42,279 bases of DNA from an uncultured Clostridia bacterium (lineage in GTDB: Bacteria > Bacillota > Clostridia > Christensenellales > UBA1750), in contig CAJFMX010000021.1 of NCBI GenBank assembly GCA_904393115.1, forward strand, positions 1 through 42,279, given 5' to 3'. The notes under the pieces were generated by a model that saw only the letters and a program-made list of their open reading frames with translations, did no database searches and was not told the DNA's origin. The position numbers and the translations under genes are program-made. Shown one piece after another: positions 7,369 through 16,036 of the stretch. Positions within the stretch are counted from its first letter, which is position 1. Every line of letters starts with the position of its first letter.

Positions 7369-7863
7369 TCAGGTCAGGGGATAGACGTAGAGGCAGATGT
7401 CCTCGTAGCGGCCGTCCGGCAGGCGGAACCCGCCCTCGACGCGGCCCACGCACCGGAAGCCGATCCGCTCGTAGAGCGCGCGGGCGCGGGCGTTGCCGGC
7501 GACCACGGCGTTGAACTGCATGGCGCGGAAGCCGAACCCCCGCGCGCGGGAGAGGCTGTCGCGCACCAGGGCCTCGCCCACGCCGCGGCCGCGGCAGTCC
7601 CCGCGCACGGCGTAGCTCGCGTTGGCGATGTGGCCGCAGCGGCCCACGTTGTTCGGGTGGAGGATGTAGAGGCCGAGGATCGCGCCGGTCTCGGCGTCCT
7701 CGGCGACGCCGCAGCCGGTCTGGCCGGCGAAGAAGGCCGCGCCCGAGGCGGGCGTCAGCTCCTCCTCCTGGGGAAAGGCGTCCCCGGCGCGCACGACCTC
7801 GTTCCAGATCCCGCACATGGCGGCAAGGTCGCCCGGGCCATAGGGGCGGATGGAAAACGGCAT
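7369..7863 (-). CDS. GNAT-family N-acetyltransferase
   Basis: This 164-residue protein has the GNAT fold: an N-terminal FSIRPYGPGDL strand-helix, a central beta strand, then the acetyl-CoA binding motif A as RGDCRGRGVGEALV (the R/Q-x-x-G-x-G/A loop) and the motif B region NAVVAGNARARALYERIGF. Its closest look is to the phosphinothricin/RimL-like acetyltransferases that modify amines, but the substrate is unknown. The ATG at 7863 follows AAAGGAGG. It begins 29 nt after azlD on the same strand and is the last gene before the hairpin at 7309-7352, so it is probably the distal gene of the aromatic operon. Confidence 0.85.
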   Translation of the reverse strand: MPFSIRPYGPGDLAAMCGIWNEVVRAGDAFPQEEELTPASGAAFFAGQTGCGVAEDAETGAILGLYILHPNNVGRCGHIANASYAVRGDCRGRGVGEALVRDSLSRARGFGFRAMQFNAVVAGNARARALYERIGFRCVGRVEGGFRLPDGRYEDICLYVYPLT

Positions 7864-7892
7864 GGGGAAAAGCGCCTCCTTTTTTGGCGGAA

Positions 7893-8207
7893 TCACAGCA
7901 GCGCCAGCAGGCGCTCGACGACGAAGACCGTCGCGCACGCGCCCAGCGCCACCGTCAGGAGCGACTTGTTCCGGAAGGCGAGCACCAGCGCCACCGCGAT
8001 GCCCGCCAGCGCCGAGAGCAGGCTGGCCGTGGCGTGCAGCGCCTCCGGAATGGTCATGGCGGCCAGCACCGCGTAGGGAACGTAGTAGAGGAAGGACTGA
8101 AAGAACCGGTTTTCGATCCGGCGCTTGAAGACGACCAGGGGCAGCATGCGCGTCAGGTACGTAACGCCGGCCATCACGGCGACCGCGCCGAGGAAATAGG
8201 CGGTCAT
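7893..8207 (-). CDS. azlD: AzlD-family transporter small subunit
   Basis: This 104-residue hydrophobic protein with three or four membrane segments carries the family's TYLTRMLPL motif near the N-terminus and a VVERLLALL-type end. AzlD partners AzlC in a two-component exporter of branched-chain amino acids and analogues (also known as BrnFE-type). Its ATG at 8207 overlaps the azlC stop (ATGA), the usual arrangement for obligate partners. Position at the end of an aromatic biosynthesis operon is unusual and may mean that the pair exports another amino acid here. Confidence 0.9.
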   Translation of the reverse strand: MTAYFLGAVAVMAGVTYLTRMLPLVVFKRRIENRFFQSFLYYVPYAVLAAMTIPEALHATASLLSALAGIAVALVLAFRNKSLLTVALGACATVFVVERLLALL

Positions 8208-8935
8208 GACGCTTCCTCCTCTCCGGCGGGCTCGTCGCGCACCTCGGCGGGCACGGGGAACTTCCAGGCCATCAGCGCCGAAACGCCCACCGCGCACAGG
8301 ATGATGACCCACCCGCGCGACAGCTCCCGCAGGAGGGGCGCGTAGTAGAACAGGGAGGAGACGGCGGCGCTGAGCAGCACCGCGAAGAGCACGGGCCGCA
8401 CCTTCCGCGCCGGCGGGACGATGATGGCCAGGAACATGCCGTAGATCGCAAGGCCCAGCGCGGAGCGCACCATCTCCGGCAGCGCGCCGGCCACCGTCGC
8501 GCCCAGGATCGTTCCCCCGGCCCAGCCCGCGTAGACGCAGAGCACAAGGCCCGCAAGGTACGGCGCGGTCACGGGTCCCTTCTGCTGCATGCAGACGGCG
8601 AAGACCTCGTCCGTGTTGCCGAAGGAGAGGAGCGCGCGCTGCAGCGTCGTCATGCGCGCGTCCACCTTCTGGGAAAGGGAGAGGGACATGAGCGTATAGC
8701 GCAGGTTGATGACGAGGGTCGTGACGCCGATCTCAAACAGGGGCGCGTTCGCGAGCAGGAGCGTGAGCCCTGCAAACTGCCCGGCGGAGGTGAGGTTCGT
8801 CATCGAGATCAGCGCCGCCATGAGCGGGGAGAGCCCGCTCTCCACGCACATCATGCCAAAGACAAAGGCAACGGAGACATAGCCCAGGCAGATCGGCACG
8901 CCGTCGCGCGCGCCGCGAAGAAAGGATGCTCTCAA
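8204..8935 (-). CDS. azlC: AzlC-family amino-acid exporter large subunit
   Basis: This 243-residue integral membrane protein carries the AzlC family features: an N-terminal ARDGVPICLGYVSVAFVFG, a TNLTSAGQFAGL stretch, the INLRYTLMSLSLS motif and FGNTDEVFAV. With AzlD it forms an amino-acid efflux system. The start is a TTG at 8935, placed as TTGA over the tyrA stop codon and preceded by GGAGAGGAG. That start exactly mimics the ATGA couplings of the operon, so translation of the exporter is probably coupled to TyrA synthesis. Charged C-terminus (EVRDEPAGEEEAS) is cytoplasmic. The amino acid exported cannot be read from the sequence. Confidence 0.9.
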   Translation of the reverse strand: MRASFLRGARDGVPICLGYVSVAFVFGMMCVESGLSPLMAALISMTNLTSAGQFAGLTLLLANAPLFEIGVTTLVINLRYTLMSLSLSQKVDARMTTLQRALLSFGNTDEVFAVCMQQKGPVTAPYLAGLVLCVYAGWAGGTILGATVAGALPEMVRSALGLAIYGMFLAIIVPPARKVRPVLFAVLLSAAVSSLFYYAPLLRELSRGWVIILCAVGVSALMAWKFPVPAEVRDEPAGEEEAS

Positions 8936-9792
8936 GTCGGTCTCCTCTCCTTGTCAAAGAGCGCGCGGCGCGCGGTGGAGCGGCGCATCCGCTCGCGCAG
9001 GTCCGCCTCGTCCTGGTCGATCAGGTCCTGGCGCACGGCGGCAAGCTCCGCGGAAAAGGCGTCGATCTGGCGGACGAGCACCTCGCGGTTGAGCAGGAAG
9101 AGCTCGCTCCACATCCGGTCGTTGATGCGCGCGATGCGCGTCAGGTCCCGGAAGGAATCGCCCGTGTAGGCGGCCAGGTCCGGGTTGTCGTTGCAGTTCA
9201 TCAGGGACATGGCGATCACGTGCGTCAGCTGCGAGAGGAAGCCGACCATCTCGTCGTGCGCCTTAGGCGTGAGCACGGAGATGCGCGCAAAGCCCAGGAT
9301 CTCCGCCAGCTCGTGCACCGCGTCGACGGCGGCCTTCGTGTTGCGCGCCGTGGGGGTGATGAGGAAGTTCGCATCCTGGAAGATGCGCGCGTCGCTGTTG
9401 CGCACGCCGCTGACCTCGCGCCCGGCCATGGGGTGCGCGCCGACGAACTCCACGTCCGGCCGCAGGAAGGACTGCACCTCGTCCACGACGCCGCACTTGA
9501 CGCCGGAGACGTCCGTCAGCAGCGCGCCGGGCCGCAGCGCGCCCTGGTGCGCCCGCAGCCAGGCGAGCAGCGCCTTGGGGTAGAGGCCGAAGATCACCAC
9601 GTCCGCCTCGCGCACGAGGGCCTCGTCCATGGCCGCGCCGCGGGCGATGATCCCTTCCTCCAGCGCGTAGGCGATGGCGTCCGGGTCCGTGTCCAGCGCG
9701 CAGACGCGGTGGCCCAGGGCCGTCAGGCGCCGCGCGTAGCAGCCGCCGATCAGCCCGAGGCCCACGATCAGGAATTTCGTATCGCTCTTCAT
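8932..9792 (-). CDS. tyrA: Prephenate dehydrogenase
   Basis: This oxidatively decarboxylates prephenate to 4-hydroxyphenylpyruvate, the tyrosine branch. The 286-residue protein has an N-terminal Rossmann fold (FLIVGLGLIGGCYARRL, acidic LDTDPDA for NAD), then TDVSGVK and VGAHPMAGRE with the conserved His, and a helical C-terminal dimer domain (DEMVGFLSQLTHVIA). It has no ACT domain, so feedback by tyrosine must act through the catalytic core or elsewhere. The ATG at 9792 overlaps the aroA stop as ATGA. Confidence 0.94.
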   Translation of the reverse strand: MKSDTKFLIVGLGLIGGCYARRLTALGHRVCALDTDPDAIAYALEEGIIARGAAMDEALVREADVVIFGLYPKALLAWLRAHQGALRPGALLTDVSGVKCGVVDEVQSFLRPDVEFVGAHPMAGREVSGVRNSDARIFQDANFLITPTARNTKAAVDAVHELAEILGFARISVLTPKAHDEMVGFLSQLTHVIAMSLMNCNDNPDLAAYTGDSFRDLTRIARINDRMWSELFLLNREVLVRQIDAFSAELAAVRQDLIDQDEADLRERMRRSTARRALFDKERRPT

Positions 9793-11072
9793 TCCTCCAA
9801 CACCTCCACCTTTCCGCCCAGGGATTTCAGGTCCGCAAAGAAGTTCGGGTAGCTCTTGCGCACCGCCTCCGCGCCGCGCAGGATCAGGGGCGCGCGGCCC
9901 AGCGTCGCCGCGATGGCAAGGCTCATGACCACGCGATGGTCGTTGTGGCAATCCACCTCGGTCTGCGCCCACGGCGCGCGGCCGGCGGGGAAGCCGGAAA
10001 CGGTCAGGCTGTCCCGCGTGGAGGAGACGCGCGCGCCCAGGCGGCGCAGCTCCTGCTCCATGGCGGCGATGCGGTCGCTCTCCTTGTCCCGCAGGCGGGC
10101 GGCGTTGACAAGGCGCGTCTCCCCCGCGCAGAAGAGGGCCAGCACCGACAGGACCGGCGCAAGGTCGGGGATGGGGTCCACGTCGATCTCCTGGGCGGAA
10201 AGGGGGGCCGACGAAATGTGCGCGCCGTCCGCGCCCCATTCGACCCCCGCGCCGCAAGCGCGCAGGATTTCCAGGATCGCGCGGTCCCCCTGGAGGGAGT
10301 CGGGCGCGAGGTTCGCGATGCGCAGGCCGCCCTGCACCGCGCCCGCCGCGGCGAAGAACGCGGCCTGGGAGTAGTCGCCCTCCACGGCGACGTCCTGCGC
10401 CGCATAGCGCTGGCGGCCGGGGATTTCCAGCTGGTCCTCCCCGGCAAAGCCCGCGTGCACGCCAAAGCGCGCGAGCATTTGCAGGGTGAGGTCCACATAG
10501 CCCTTAGAGGAAAAGGGCGGCAGAATCCGCAGGGTGGAATCCGCATCCAGCAGGGGCAGCGCAAAGAGCAGCCCGGTCAGGAACTGGGAGCTGACGTCCC
10601 CGCGCAGCGTCCACTCCCCGCCGCGCAGGGGGCCGCGGACGCGCAGGCAGTCCGCCGCCTGCAAAAAGGGCAGGCCCTGGGCGGCAAAGAGGTCCGCATA
10701 GACCGACTGCGGCCGGGCGAGGAGCCGGGCCGAGCCGGTGAAGACCGTCTCCTCCGGCGAGAGGGCGAAGAGCGGGATGAGGAAGCGCAGCGTGGAGCCG
10801 GATTCGCGGCAGCAGACGCGGCGCGGGCCGAGGGCCTGGGGGAACGCCGCGCCGCGCACGAGCAGCGCGCCGTCCGCCGCGCGTTCGGCCTGCGCGCCCA
10901 GCGCCGCAAGGCCGTCCAGCGTGGCGAGCATGTCCTGGGAGTCCGAAATGCCGGTCAGGCGCGAGGACCCGTGCGCGAGCCCGGCGCACAGCAGCGCCCG
11001 GTGCCCGAGGGACTTGGACGGCGGCGCGGCCACCGCGCCCGAAAGATGCGCGGGGGATACCTTGACGATCAT
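9789..11072 (-). CDS. aroA: 3-phosphoshikimate 1-carboxyvinyltransferase (EPSP synthase)
   Basis: This transfers enolpyruvate from PEP to shikimate-3-phosphate. The 427-residue protein shows PPSKSLGHRALL at the N-terminus (Lys and Ser/Arg ligands), ESGSTLRF, GDVSSQFLTGLL, DPIPDLAPVLS with the catalytic Asp, RLRDKESDRI and DCHNDHRVVMSLA. Length is normal. It begins 21 nt after aroF behind GGAGG, the only gap of more than a few bases inside the aroB-azlD run. Whether it is glyphosate-tolerant cannot be judged safely by eye. Confidence 0.95.
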   Translation of the reverse strand: MIVKVSPAHLSGAVAAPPSKSLGHRALLCAGLAHGSSRLTGISDSQDMLATLDGLAALGAQAERAADGALLVRGAAFPQALGPRRVCCRESGSTLRFLIPLFALSPEETVFTGSARLLARPQSVYADLFAAQGLPFLQAADCLRVRGPLRGGEWTLRGDVSSQFLTGLLFALPLLDADSTLRILPPFSSKGYVDLTLQMLARFGVHAGFAGEDQLEIPGRQRYAAQDVAVEGDYSQAAFFAAAGAVQGGLRIANLAPDSLQGDRAILEILRACGAGVEWGADGAHISSAPLSAQEIDVDPIPDLAPVLSVLALFCAGETRLVNAARLRDKESDRIAAMEQELRRLGARVSSTRDSLTVSGFPAGRAPWAQTEVDCHNDHRVVMSLAIAATLGRAPLILRGAEAVRKSYPNFFADLKSLGGKVEVLEE

Positions 11073-11093
11073 GGAAACGCCTCCTGCCGGGAC

Positions 11094-12110
11094 TTAGAGC
11101 TCGCGGTCGATGACCGCGGCGATGCGCCGCGCCTTCTTGACCAGGGAGGCGTAGTGCTCGGGCGTGAGCGACTGCGCGCCGTCGGACCAGGCGCGCTCCG
11201 GGCAGGGGTGCACCTCGATGATGAGGCCGTCCGCGCCGGCGGCCACCGCCGCAAGGGACATGCTCTCCACCAGGCGCCAGTCGCCCGTGGCGTGCGAGGG
11301 GTCGATGACGATGGGCAGGTGCGTCTTTTCCTTGACGATCGGGATGACGGACAGGTCCAGGGTGTTGCGGGTGTACTTTTCAAAGGTGCGGATGCCGCGC
11401 TCGCAGAGGATGACGTTCTCGTTGCCGCCGGCCATGATGTATTCGGCGCTCATGAGCCACTCCTCCATGGTGTTGGCAAGGCCGCGCTTGAGCAGCACGG
11501 GCTTGTTCGTCTTGCCCAGGGCCTTGAGCAGGTCGAAGTTCTGCATGTTGCGCGCGCCGACCTGGATGAGGTCCACGTACTCCACGAATTCGTCCAGGTG
11601 CTCGATGGCCATCAGCTCCGAGACGATGGGCAGGCCCGTGGCCTTCTTGGCCTCCACCAGGTCCAGGATGCCCTCCGTGCCCAGGCCCTGGAAGGCGTAG
11701 GGCGAGGTGCGGGGCTTGTAGGCGCCGCCGCGCAGCATCGTGGCGCCGGCGGCCTTTACGGCCTTGGCGGTCTCGACGATGGGCTCCAGGCCCTCGACCG
11801 AGCAGGGGCCGGCGATCATGGCGATCTTCTCCTGGCCGCCGATGCGCACGCCGCCGCAGTCGATGACCGAGTCCTCCGGGTGGAAGAGGCGGTTGACCTT
11901 CTTGTACGGCGCGGAGACGCGCGTCACGGTGTCGACATAGGGATTGACGGCGATCTGCGTCTCGTCCACGCGCGTGGTGTCGCCGACCAGGCCGAACACG
12001 TTGTAGTCCTCGCCGTAGATGGTCGTGACCGACAGGCCCATCTCCTCGAAGGAGCGGACGAGCTTGTTGATTTCCTCCTGGGGGGCGCCCTTTTTCATCG
12101 AAATAATCAT
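11094..12110 (-). CDS. aroF: 3-deoxy-7-phosphoheptulonate synthase, type I-beta with N-terminal regulatory domain
   Basis: This is the entry enzyme of the shikimate pathway, joining PEP and erythrose-4-phosphate. The 338-residue protein starts with an approximately 70-residue ferredoxin-like domain ([18 protein letters not shown]) of the kind that mediates Tyr/Phe inhibition in the Thermotoga-type enzyme. The catalytic barrel follows, with IAGPCSVE (metal Cys), [31 protein letters not shown] and [17 protein letters not shown]. The regulatory domain suggests direct end-product feedback. The ATG at 12110 overlaps the aroQ stop as ATGA. Confidence 0.95.
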   Translation of the reverse strand: MIISMKKGAPQEEINKLVRSFEEMGLSVTTIYGEDYNVFGLVGDTTRVDETQIAVNPYVDTVTRVSAPYKKVNRLFHPEDSVIDCGGVRIGGQEKIAMIAGPCSVEGLEPIVETAKAVKAAGATMLRGGAYKPRTSPYAFQGLGTEGILDLVEAKKATGLPIVSELMAIEHLDEFVEYVDLIQVGARNMQNFDLLKALGKTNKPVLLKRGLANTMEEWLMSAEYIMAGGNENVILCERGIRTFEKYTRNTLDLSVIPIVKEKTHLPIVIDPSHATGDWRLVESMSLAAVAAGADGLIIEVHPCPERAWSDGAQSLTPEHYASLVKKARRIAAVIDREL

Positions 12111-12556
12111 CGGGTTTCCTTCCTTTCCTGGATGTAGTTCTTGAGGAAGCAGATCGCCTCTTCATAGCCGGCAAAGCCCTTGCCGTAGACGGTCTTGACG
12201 CATGCCTTGCCCGGGTAGGAGATGTGGCGGAAGTCCTCCCGGTCGTAGATGTTGGAAAGGTGCACCTCTGCCGCGGGCAGGCTCACGGCCTTGAGCGCGT
12301 CCAGCAGCGCCACGGACGTGTGCGTATAGGCCGCGGGGTTCATCACGATGCCGTCGAACTTGCCGTAGGCCTCCTGAATCCAGTCCACGAGCACGCCCTC
12401 GTGGTTGCTCTGGCGCACCTCGCACTCGATGCCCTCGCGCGCGCAGACCGCCTGCACAAAGGCCGCAAGGTCCGCGTACGTCTGCCGGCCGTAGATGTCC
12501 GGCTCGCGCAGGCCCAGAAGGTTCAGGTTCGGGCCGTTCAGAATGAGAAATTTCAT
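12107..12556 (-). CDS. aroQ: 3-dehydroquinate dehydratase, type II
   Basis: This dehydrates 3-dehydroquinate to 3-dehydroshikimate by the dodecameric type II route. The 149-residue protein has the family signature [17 protein letters not shown], with the catalytic Tyr in the mobile loop, the [12 protein letters not shown] stretch (Asn-His), and [15 protein letters not shown]. Note: it is unrelated to chorismate mutase, which also uses the symbol aroQ. The ATG at 12556 overlaps the end of the aroE/aroK fusion as ATGA. Confidence 0.95.
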   Translation of the reverse strand: MKFLILNGPNLNLLGLREPDIYGRQTYADLAAFVQAVCAREGIECEVRQSNHEGVLVDWIQEAYGKFDGIVMNPAAYTHTSVALLDALKAVSLPAAEVHLSNIYDREDFRHISYPGKACVKTVYGKGFAGYEEAICFLKNYIQERKETR

Positions 12557-13806
12557 CGGCACATCTCCTTAAACTGGTCTTCGATGGCGCGCGCGGTTTC
12601 CTCCGCCGCGCCCTCGTTGGAAACGGAAAAGTCCGCCGCCGCCGTGTAGAGCGGCAGGCGCTCGGCATACATGCGGGCAAGGGCCTCCGCGCTCGTGGAG
12701 AGGGGGCGGCTTGGATCCGCGCTGGACAGGCGCGCAAGGCCGCGCTGCACAAAGCAGACCGCCGCATTGGCGCGCAGCAGGCGCACGTTCTCCGGGTTCT
12801 TTACGATGCCGCCGCCGGTGGCCACCACCAGCCCCTGGCGGCCCGCGACCTCCCGCAGGGCCGCGGTCTCCCGCGCGCGGAAGCCGGTTTCGCCTTCGCG
12901 CGCGAAGATCTCCGGGATGGAAAGCCCTGCGTCCCGGGCGATCTTTTCGTCCAGGTCCACGAGCTCGCGGCCCAGGCGCGCGGCGAGCAGGCGGCCCAGC
13001 GTGGTCTTGCCGCAGGAGGGCATCCCGATCAGCGCCAGGGAGCGCATCTCCCGCGCAAGCTCGCCGTAGACGCGGTCCGTCCCGGCGTCCGGCAGCGGCG
13101 CGCCGAGGAAGTGCTCCGCCGCGGCCTTGGCCTGCGCCACCAGCATCCGCAGCCCGTTCGCACAGGGGATGCCCAGGTCCTGCGCCTGCTGCAGCAGGCG
13201 CGTGCGCAGCGGGTTGTAGATCGCGTCCACGACAAAGGTCAGGCGGGAAAAGGGCGCAAGGTCGATCGGCGCGCCCTCGAGCTTGGGGAACATGCCCACG
13301 GGCGTGGTGTTGAAGAGGCCCTCGGCGTCCGCGTGCCCGGCGGCCGCCTGCTCGTAGGAGATCTGGCCCGGGCCGGACGGGCGGCGGCTGACGATGAGCA
13401 CCTGGCGCGCGCCCAGGGACTGCGCCACGGCGCAGGCCGTCTTGCTCGTGCCGCCGCTGCCCAGCACCAGGATCTTTTTGCCCGCCACGGCAAAGCCGTT
13501 GGCGCGCAGCAGGTCCGCAAGGCCCGCCGCGTCCGTGTTGTACCCGAAGAGCAGGCCGTCGCGGTTGACGATGGTGTTCACCGCGCCGATGCTGCGCGCG
13601 ACGGGGTCGATATAGGTCAAATACGGGAGCACCGTCTCCTTGTAGGGGATGGTGACGTTGATGCCGGCGAACTCCCGCCGCGTCAGGAACGGCCCGACCT
13701 CCTCCCGCGGCAGGGGCAGGAGGTCGTATTCATAGGCGCAGAGCCGTTCGTGGATCACCTTGGAGAAGCTGTGGCCCAGCTTTTCCCCGATCAGACCGTA
13801 ACGCAT
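12553..13806 (-). CDS. aroE: Shikimate dehydrogenase - shikimate kinase fusion (AroE-AroK)
   Basis: One 417-residue frame holds two consecutive enzymes of the pathway. Residues 1 to about 252 are AroE, with LGHSFSKVIHERL (shikimate Ser pair), NVTIPYKETV (catalytic Lys), LGSGGTSKTA (NADP loop) and the terminal GLRMLVAQAKAAAE. From about 254 AroK follows, with Walker A LIGMPSCGKTTLG, LVDLDEKI (shikimate Asp), ATGGGIV and SRPLS. There is no stop between them; an internal ATG (13047, residue 254) exists but has poor ribosome-site spacing, so a fused product is expected. The start at 13806 follows AAAGGAGG inside the end of aroC. The missing middle step between these two activities is none: they act one after the other, which suits channelling (inference). 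Confidence 0.94.
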   Translation of the reverse strand: MRYGLIGEKLGHSFSKVIHERLCAYEYDLLPLPREEVGPFLTRREFAGINVTIPYKETVLPYLTYIDPVARSIGAVNTIVNRDGLLFGYNTDAAGLADLLRANGFAVAGKKILVLGSGGTSKTACAVAQSLGARQVLIVSRRPSGPGQISYEQAAAGHADAEGLFNTTPVGMFPKLEGAPIDLAPFSRLTFVVDAIYNPLRTRLLQQAQDLGIPCANGLRMLVAQAKAAAEHFLGAPLPDAGTDRVYGELAREMRSLALIGMPSCGKTTLGRLLAARLGRELVDLDEKIARDAGLSIPEIFAREGETGFRARETAALREVAGRQGLVVATGGGIVKNPENVRLLRANAAVCFVQRGLARLSSADPSRPLSTSAEALARMYAERLPLYTAAADFSVSNEGAAEETARAIEDQFKEMCR

Positions 13807-14912
13807 GGCCCCTCCTTTCTCGCCCACAGGTAGCCGAAGCGGCCCATCATCAGGTCGCACAGCGCCATGGCCGCCGCGGCGTCCACCACGGCGCGCGCCC
13901 GGTGGAAGATGGCCGGGTCGTGCCGGCCGCGGATGCGCAGCTTCTTCGGCTCGCCCGTGCGCACGTCCACGGTGTCCTGCTCCTTGTAGATGGAGGGCGT
14001 GGGCTTGACGGCTGTGGAGAACACCACGGGCATGCCGTTTGTGATGCCGCCGTTGACGCCGCCGTTGTGGTTCGTGCGCGTCACGACGCGGCCCGGCGCA
14101 AGGGCGGCGAAGCTGTCGTTGAGCTGGCTGCCCGCGCCGTGGGCAAAGCCGAAGCCCAGGCCGAAGGCCACGCCCTTGACCGCGGGGATCGAGAAGAGCA
14201 GGTGGGAGATCTCGCTCTCCACGGAGTGGAAGAACGGCTCGCCGATGCCCGCGGGCAGGCCCAGCACCGCCGTCTCCAGCACGGCGCCGAGGGAATCGCC
14301 CTCGCTCTGCGCGGCCTCGATCGCAAGCAGCATCCTGCGGCGCGCGGTCTCGTCCAGCACGGGGAAGCCGGGGGACAGGAGCGAAGCGAGGTCCTCGCCG
14401 AGGCGGTCCCAGGCAAAGTCCCGGTCCGCGATGTCCTGGCAGGACTTCACGTGCGTGCCCAGGGTCACGCCGTGCTCCGAGAGGATCTGCTGAAAGATCG
14501 CGCCCGCCGCGACGAGCCCAGCCGTGACCCGGCCGGAGAAGTGGCCGCCGCCGCGCGGGTCCTGATAGCCGCCGTACTTGGCAAAGGCCGCGTAGTCCGC
14601 GTGGGAGGGGCGGGGCAGGAACTGCATCTCGTCGTAGTCCTCCGAGCGCTGGGCGGTGTTCTCGATGACGAAGGTCAGCGGCGTGCCGCAGGTGCGGCCC
14701 TTGTAGAACCCGGAGAGGAAGCGGAACTCGTCCGCCTCCTGGCGCTGGGTGGAGATCTTGCCCGCCGGGCGGCGGCGGGTCAGCGCGTCGCGGATGTTTT
14801 GCAGGTCCAGCTCGATGCCCGCGGGCAGGCCGTCGAGCACAAAGCCCACCGCCGGGCCGTGCGACTCGCCAAAGAGCGTGAGGGAAAAATTCGTGCCGTA
14901 GCTGCTCCTCAT
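13791..14912 (-). CDS. aroC: Chorismate synthase
   Basis: This makes chorismate from EPSP by anti-1,4-elimination with reduced FMN. The 373-residue protein shows the three family signatures: GESHGPAVGFVLDGLPAG (His10-type region), the central HADYAAFAKYGGYQDPRGGG region and the C-terminal RIRGRHDPAIFHRA with Arg-His. The TRTNHNGGVNGGITNG stretch is also intact. The ATG at 14912 overlaps the aroB stop as ATGA, and the 3' end overlaps the aroE/aroK fusion by 16 nt. It needs reduced FMN; no dedicated flavin reductase is nearby. Confidence 0.96.
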   Translation of the reverse strand: MRSSYGTNFSLTLFGESHGPAVGFVLDGLPAGIELDLQNIRDALTRRRPAGKISTQRQEADEFRFLSGFYKGRTCGTPLTFVIENTAQRSEDYDEMQFLPRPSHADYAAFAKYGGYQDPRGGGHFSGRVTAGLVAAGAIFQQILSEHGVTLGTHVKSCQDIADRDFAWDRLGEDLASLLSPGFPVLDETARRRMLLAIEAAQSEGDSLGAVLETAVLGLPAGIGEPFFHSVESEISHLLFSIPAVKGVAFGLGFGFAHGAGSQLNDSFAALAPGRVVTRTNHNGGVNGGITNGMPVVFSTAVKPTPSIYKEQDTVDVRTGEPKKLRIRGRHDPAIFHRARAVVDAAAAMALCDLMMGRFGYLWARKEGPCVTV

Positions 14913-15928
14913 GGGACATCCACCCCCGCAAACACGCGCGCGCGCAGCTCGTCGTAGGTCATCTTCCGGAAGAGGTAGTGGCCGGGCCGGTCCACGACCA
15001 CGACGCTGACGCCCGTGGCGTCGCCCTTCTTGTCGTGGGTGAGGGCGGCAAAGACCTTCTCCGGGTCCACGTCCGCGCGCGTGGGCAGGCCGAGGCGGCG
15101 CAGGATGGCGAGCGTGCGGGATTTGAGCGCCTCATCCTCCAGGAAGTAGAGCAGGCCCAGGGCCACGCACTCGCCGTGGAGCAGGCCGTGCAGGCCGCCT
15201 GCGGCCTCGATGCCGTGGCCGATGGTGTGGCCGAAGTTCAGGCACTTGCGCTCGCCCTGCTCGGTCTCGTCCGCCTCCACGACGTCCGCCTTGGCCAGCA
15301 CCGCGCGGGTGATGATCTCCTCGACATGGCTGCGCCAGTCCTCTTTTTCAAAGAGGGCGAGGATTTCGGGGTCGCAGATCAGGCCCATCTTCAGCGCCTC
15401 GGCCAGGCCGTTGACGAAGTGGCGCTCCGGCAGCGAGGCCAAGGCGTCCGCGTCCAGGAACACGGCGCGCGGCTGGTGGAAGGCGCCGACGATGTTCTTG
15501 ACGCCGCAGAAGTTGATGGCGGTCTTGCCGCCGACGGAGGAGTCGATCTGGGAGAGGGTCGTGGTGGGCAGGTTCACAAAGTCGATGCCGCGCATGTAGA
15601 TGGAGGCGGCAAAGCCCGCAAGGTCGCCGATCACGCCGCCGCCCAGGGCCAGGACCAGGTCCTTGCGGGTGAAGTTCTCCCGCAGCATCCGGGCGCAGAG
15701 GCGCTCGCAGGCGGAAAAGCTCTTGCTGTCCTCGCCCATGGGCAGCACCTCGAGGAAGCCCTGCCCGCACTGGGAGAGGACGAGCGTCCGCAGGGACTCC
15801 GGCACGCCCTCGTCCGTCACCAGGAGCACCTTGCGCGCGAGGTTTACGCGCGGGGAGAGGCAGCGCAGCGCGCCGCGCTCGATGTAGAGGGGATAGGACC
15901 GCGCGCCCAGGGATACGATTCGTTCCAT
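14909..15928 (-). CDS. aroB: 3-dehydroquinate synthase
   Basis: This converts DAHP to 3-dehydroquinate with NAD+ and a divalent metal. The 339-residue protein carries ALGGGVIGDLAGFAAS, NLPTTTLSQIDSSVGGKTAIN (the NAD and substrate loop), NGLAEALKMGLI and LNFGHTIGHGIE (metal His). Length is standard. It is the first gene after the terminator that separates the block from pheA, so it needs its own promoter or read-through. The minus-strand region 15935-15990 offers only a weak TATAC -10. The ATG at 15928 follows GGAAGGA. Confidence 0.95.
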   Translation of the reverse strand: MERIVSLGARSYPLYIERGALRCLSPRVNLARKVLLVTDEGVPESLRTLVLSQCGQGFLEVLPMGEDSKSFSACERLCARMLRENFTRKDLVLALGGGVIGDLAGFAASIYMRGIDFVNLPTTTLSQIDSSVGGKTAINFCGVKNIVGAFHQPRAVFLDADALASLPERHFVNGLAEALKMGLICDPEILALFEKEDWRSHVEEIITRAVLAKADVVEADETEQGERKCLNFGHTIGHGIEAAGGLHGLLHGECVALGLLYFLEDEALKSRTLAILRRLGLPTRADVDPEKVFAALTHDKKGDATGVSVVVVDRPGHYLFRKMTYDELRARVFAGVDVP

Positions 15929-15984
15929 GCAACCATCCTTCCGTATAGATCTCGATCGTCGGGGGGAAAGGGGATTTTTTCACA

Positions 15985-16016
15985 GAAAAAGGGGGACGAT
16001 GTCATCCACCGTCCCC
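15985..16016 (-). terminator. Intrinsic terminator or attenuator between pheA and aroB
   Basis: On the minus strand GGGGACG (16016-16010), an 11-nt loop, CGTCCCC (15998-15992), then CCTTTTTCTG. It lies about 20 nt after the pheA stop and 57 nt before the aroB start. It either ends pheA transcription or lets a fraction pass into the aro operon. Confidence 0.75.
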
Positions 16017-16036
16017 ACCGGGTATGTCATGGGTAT

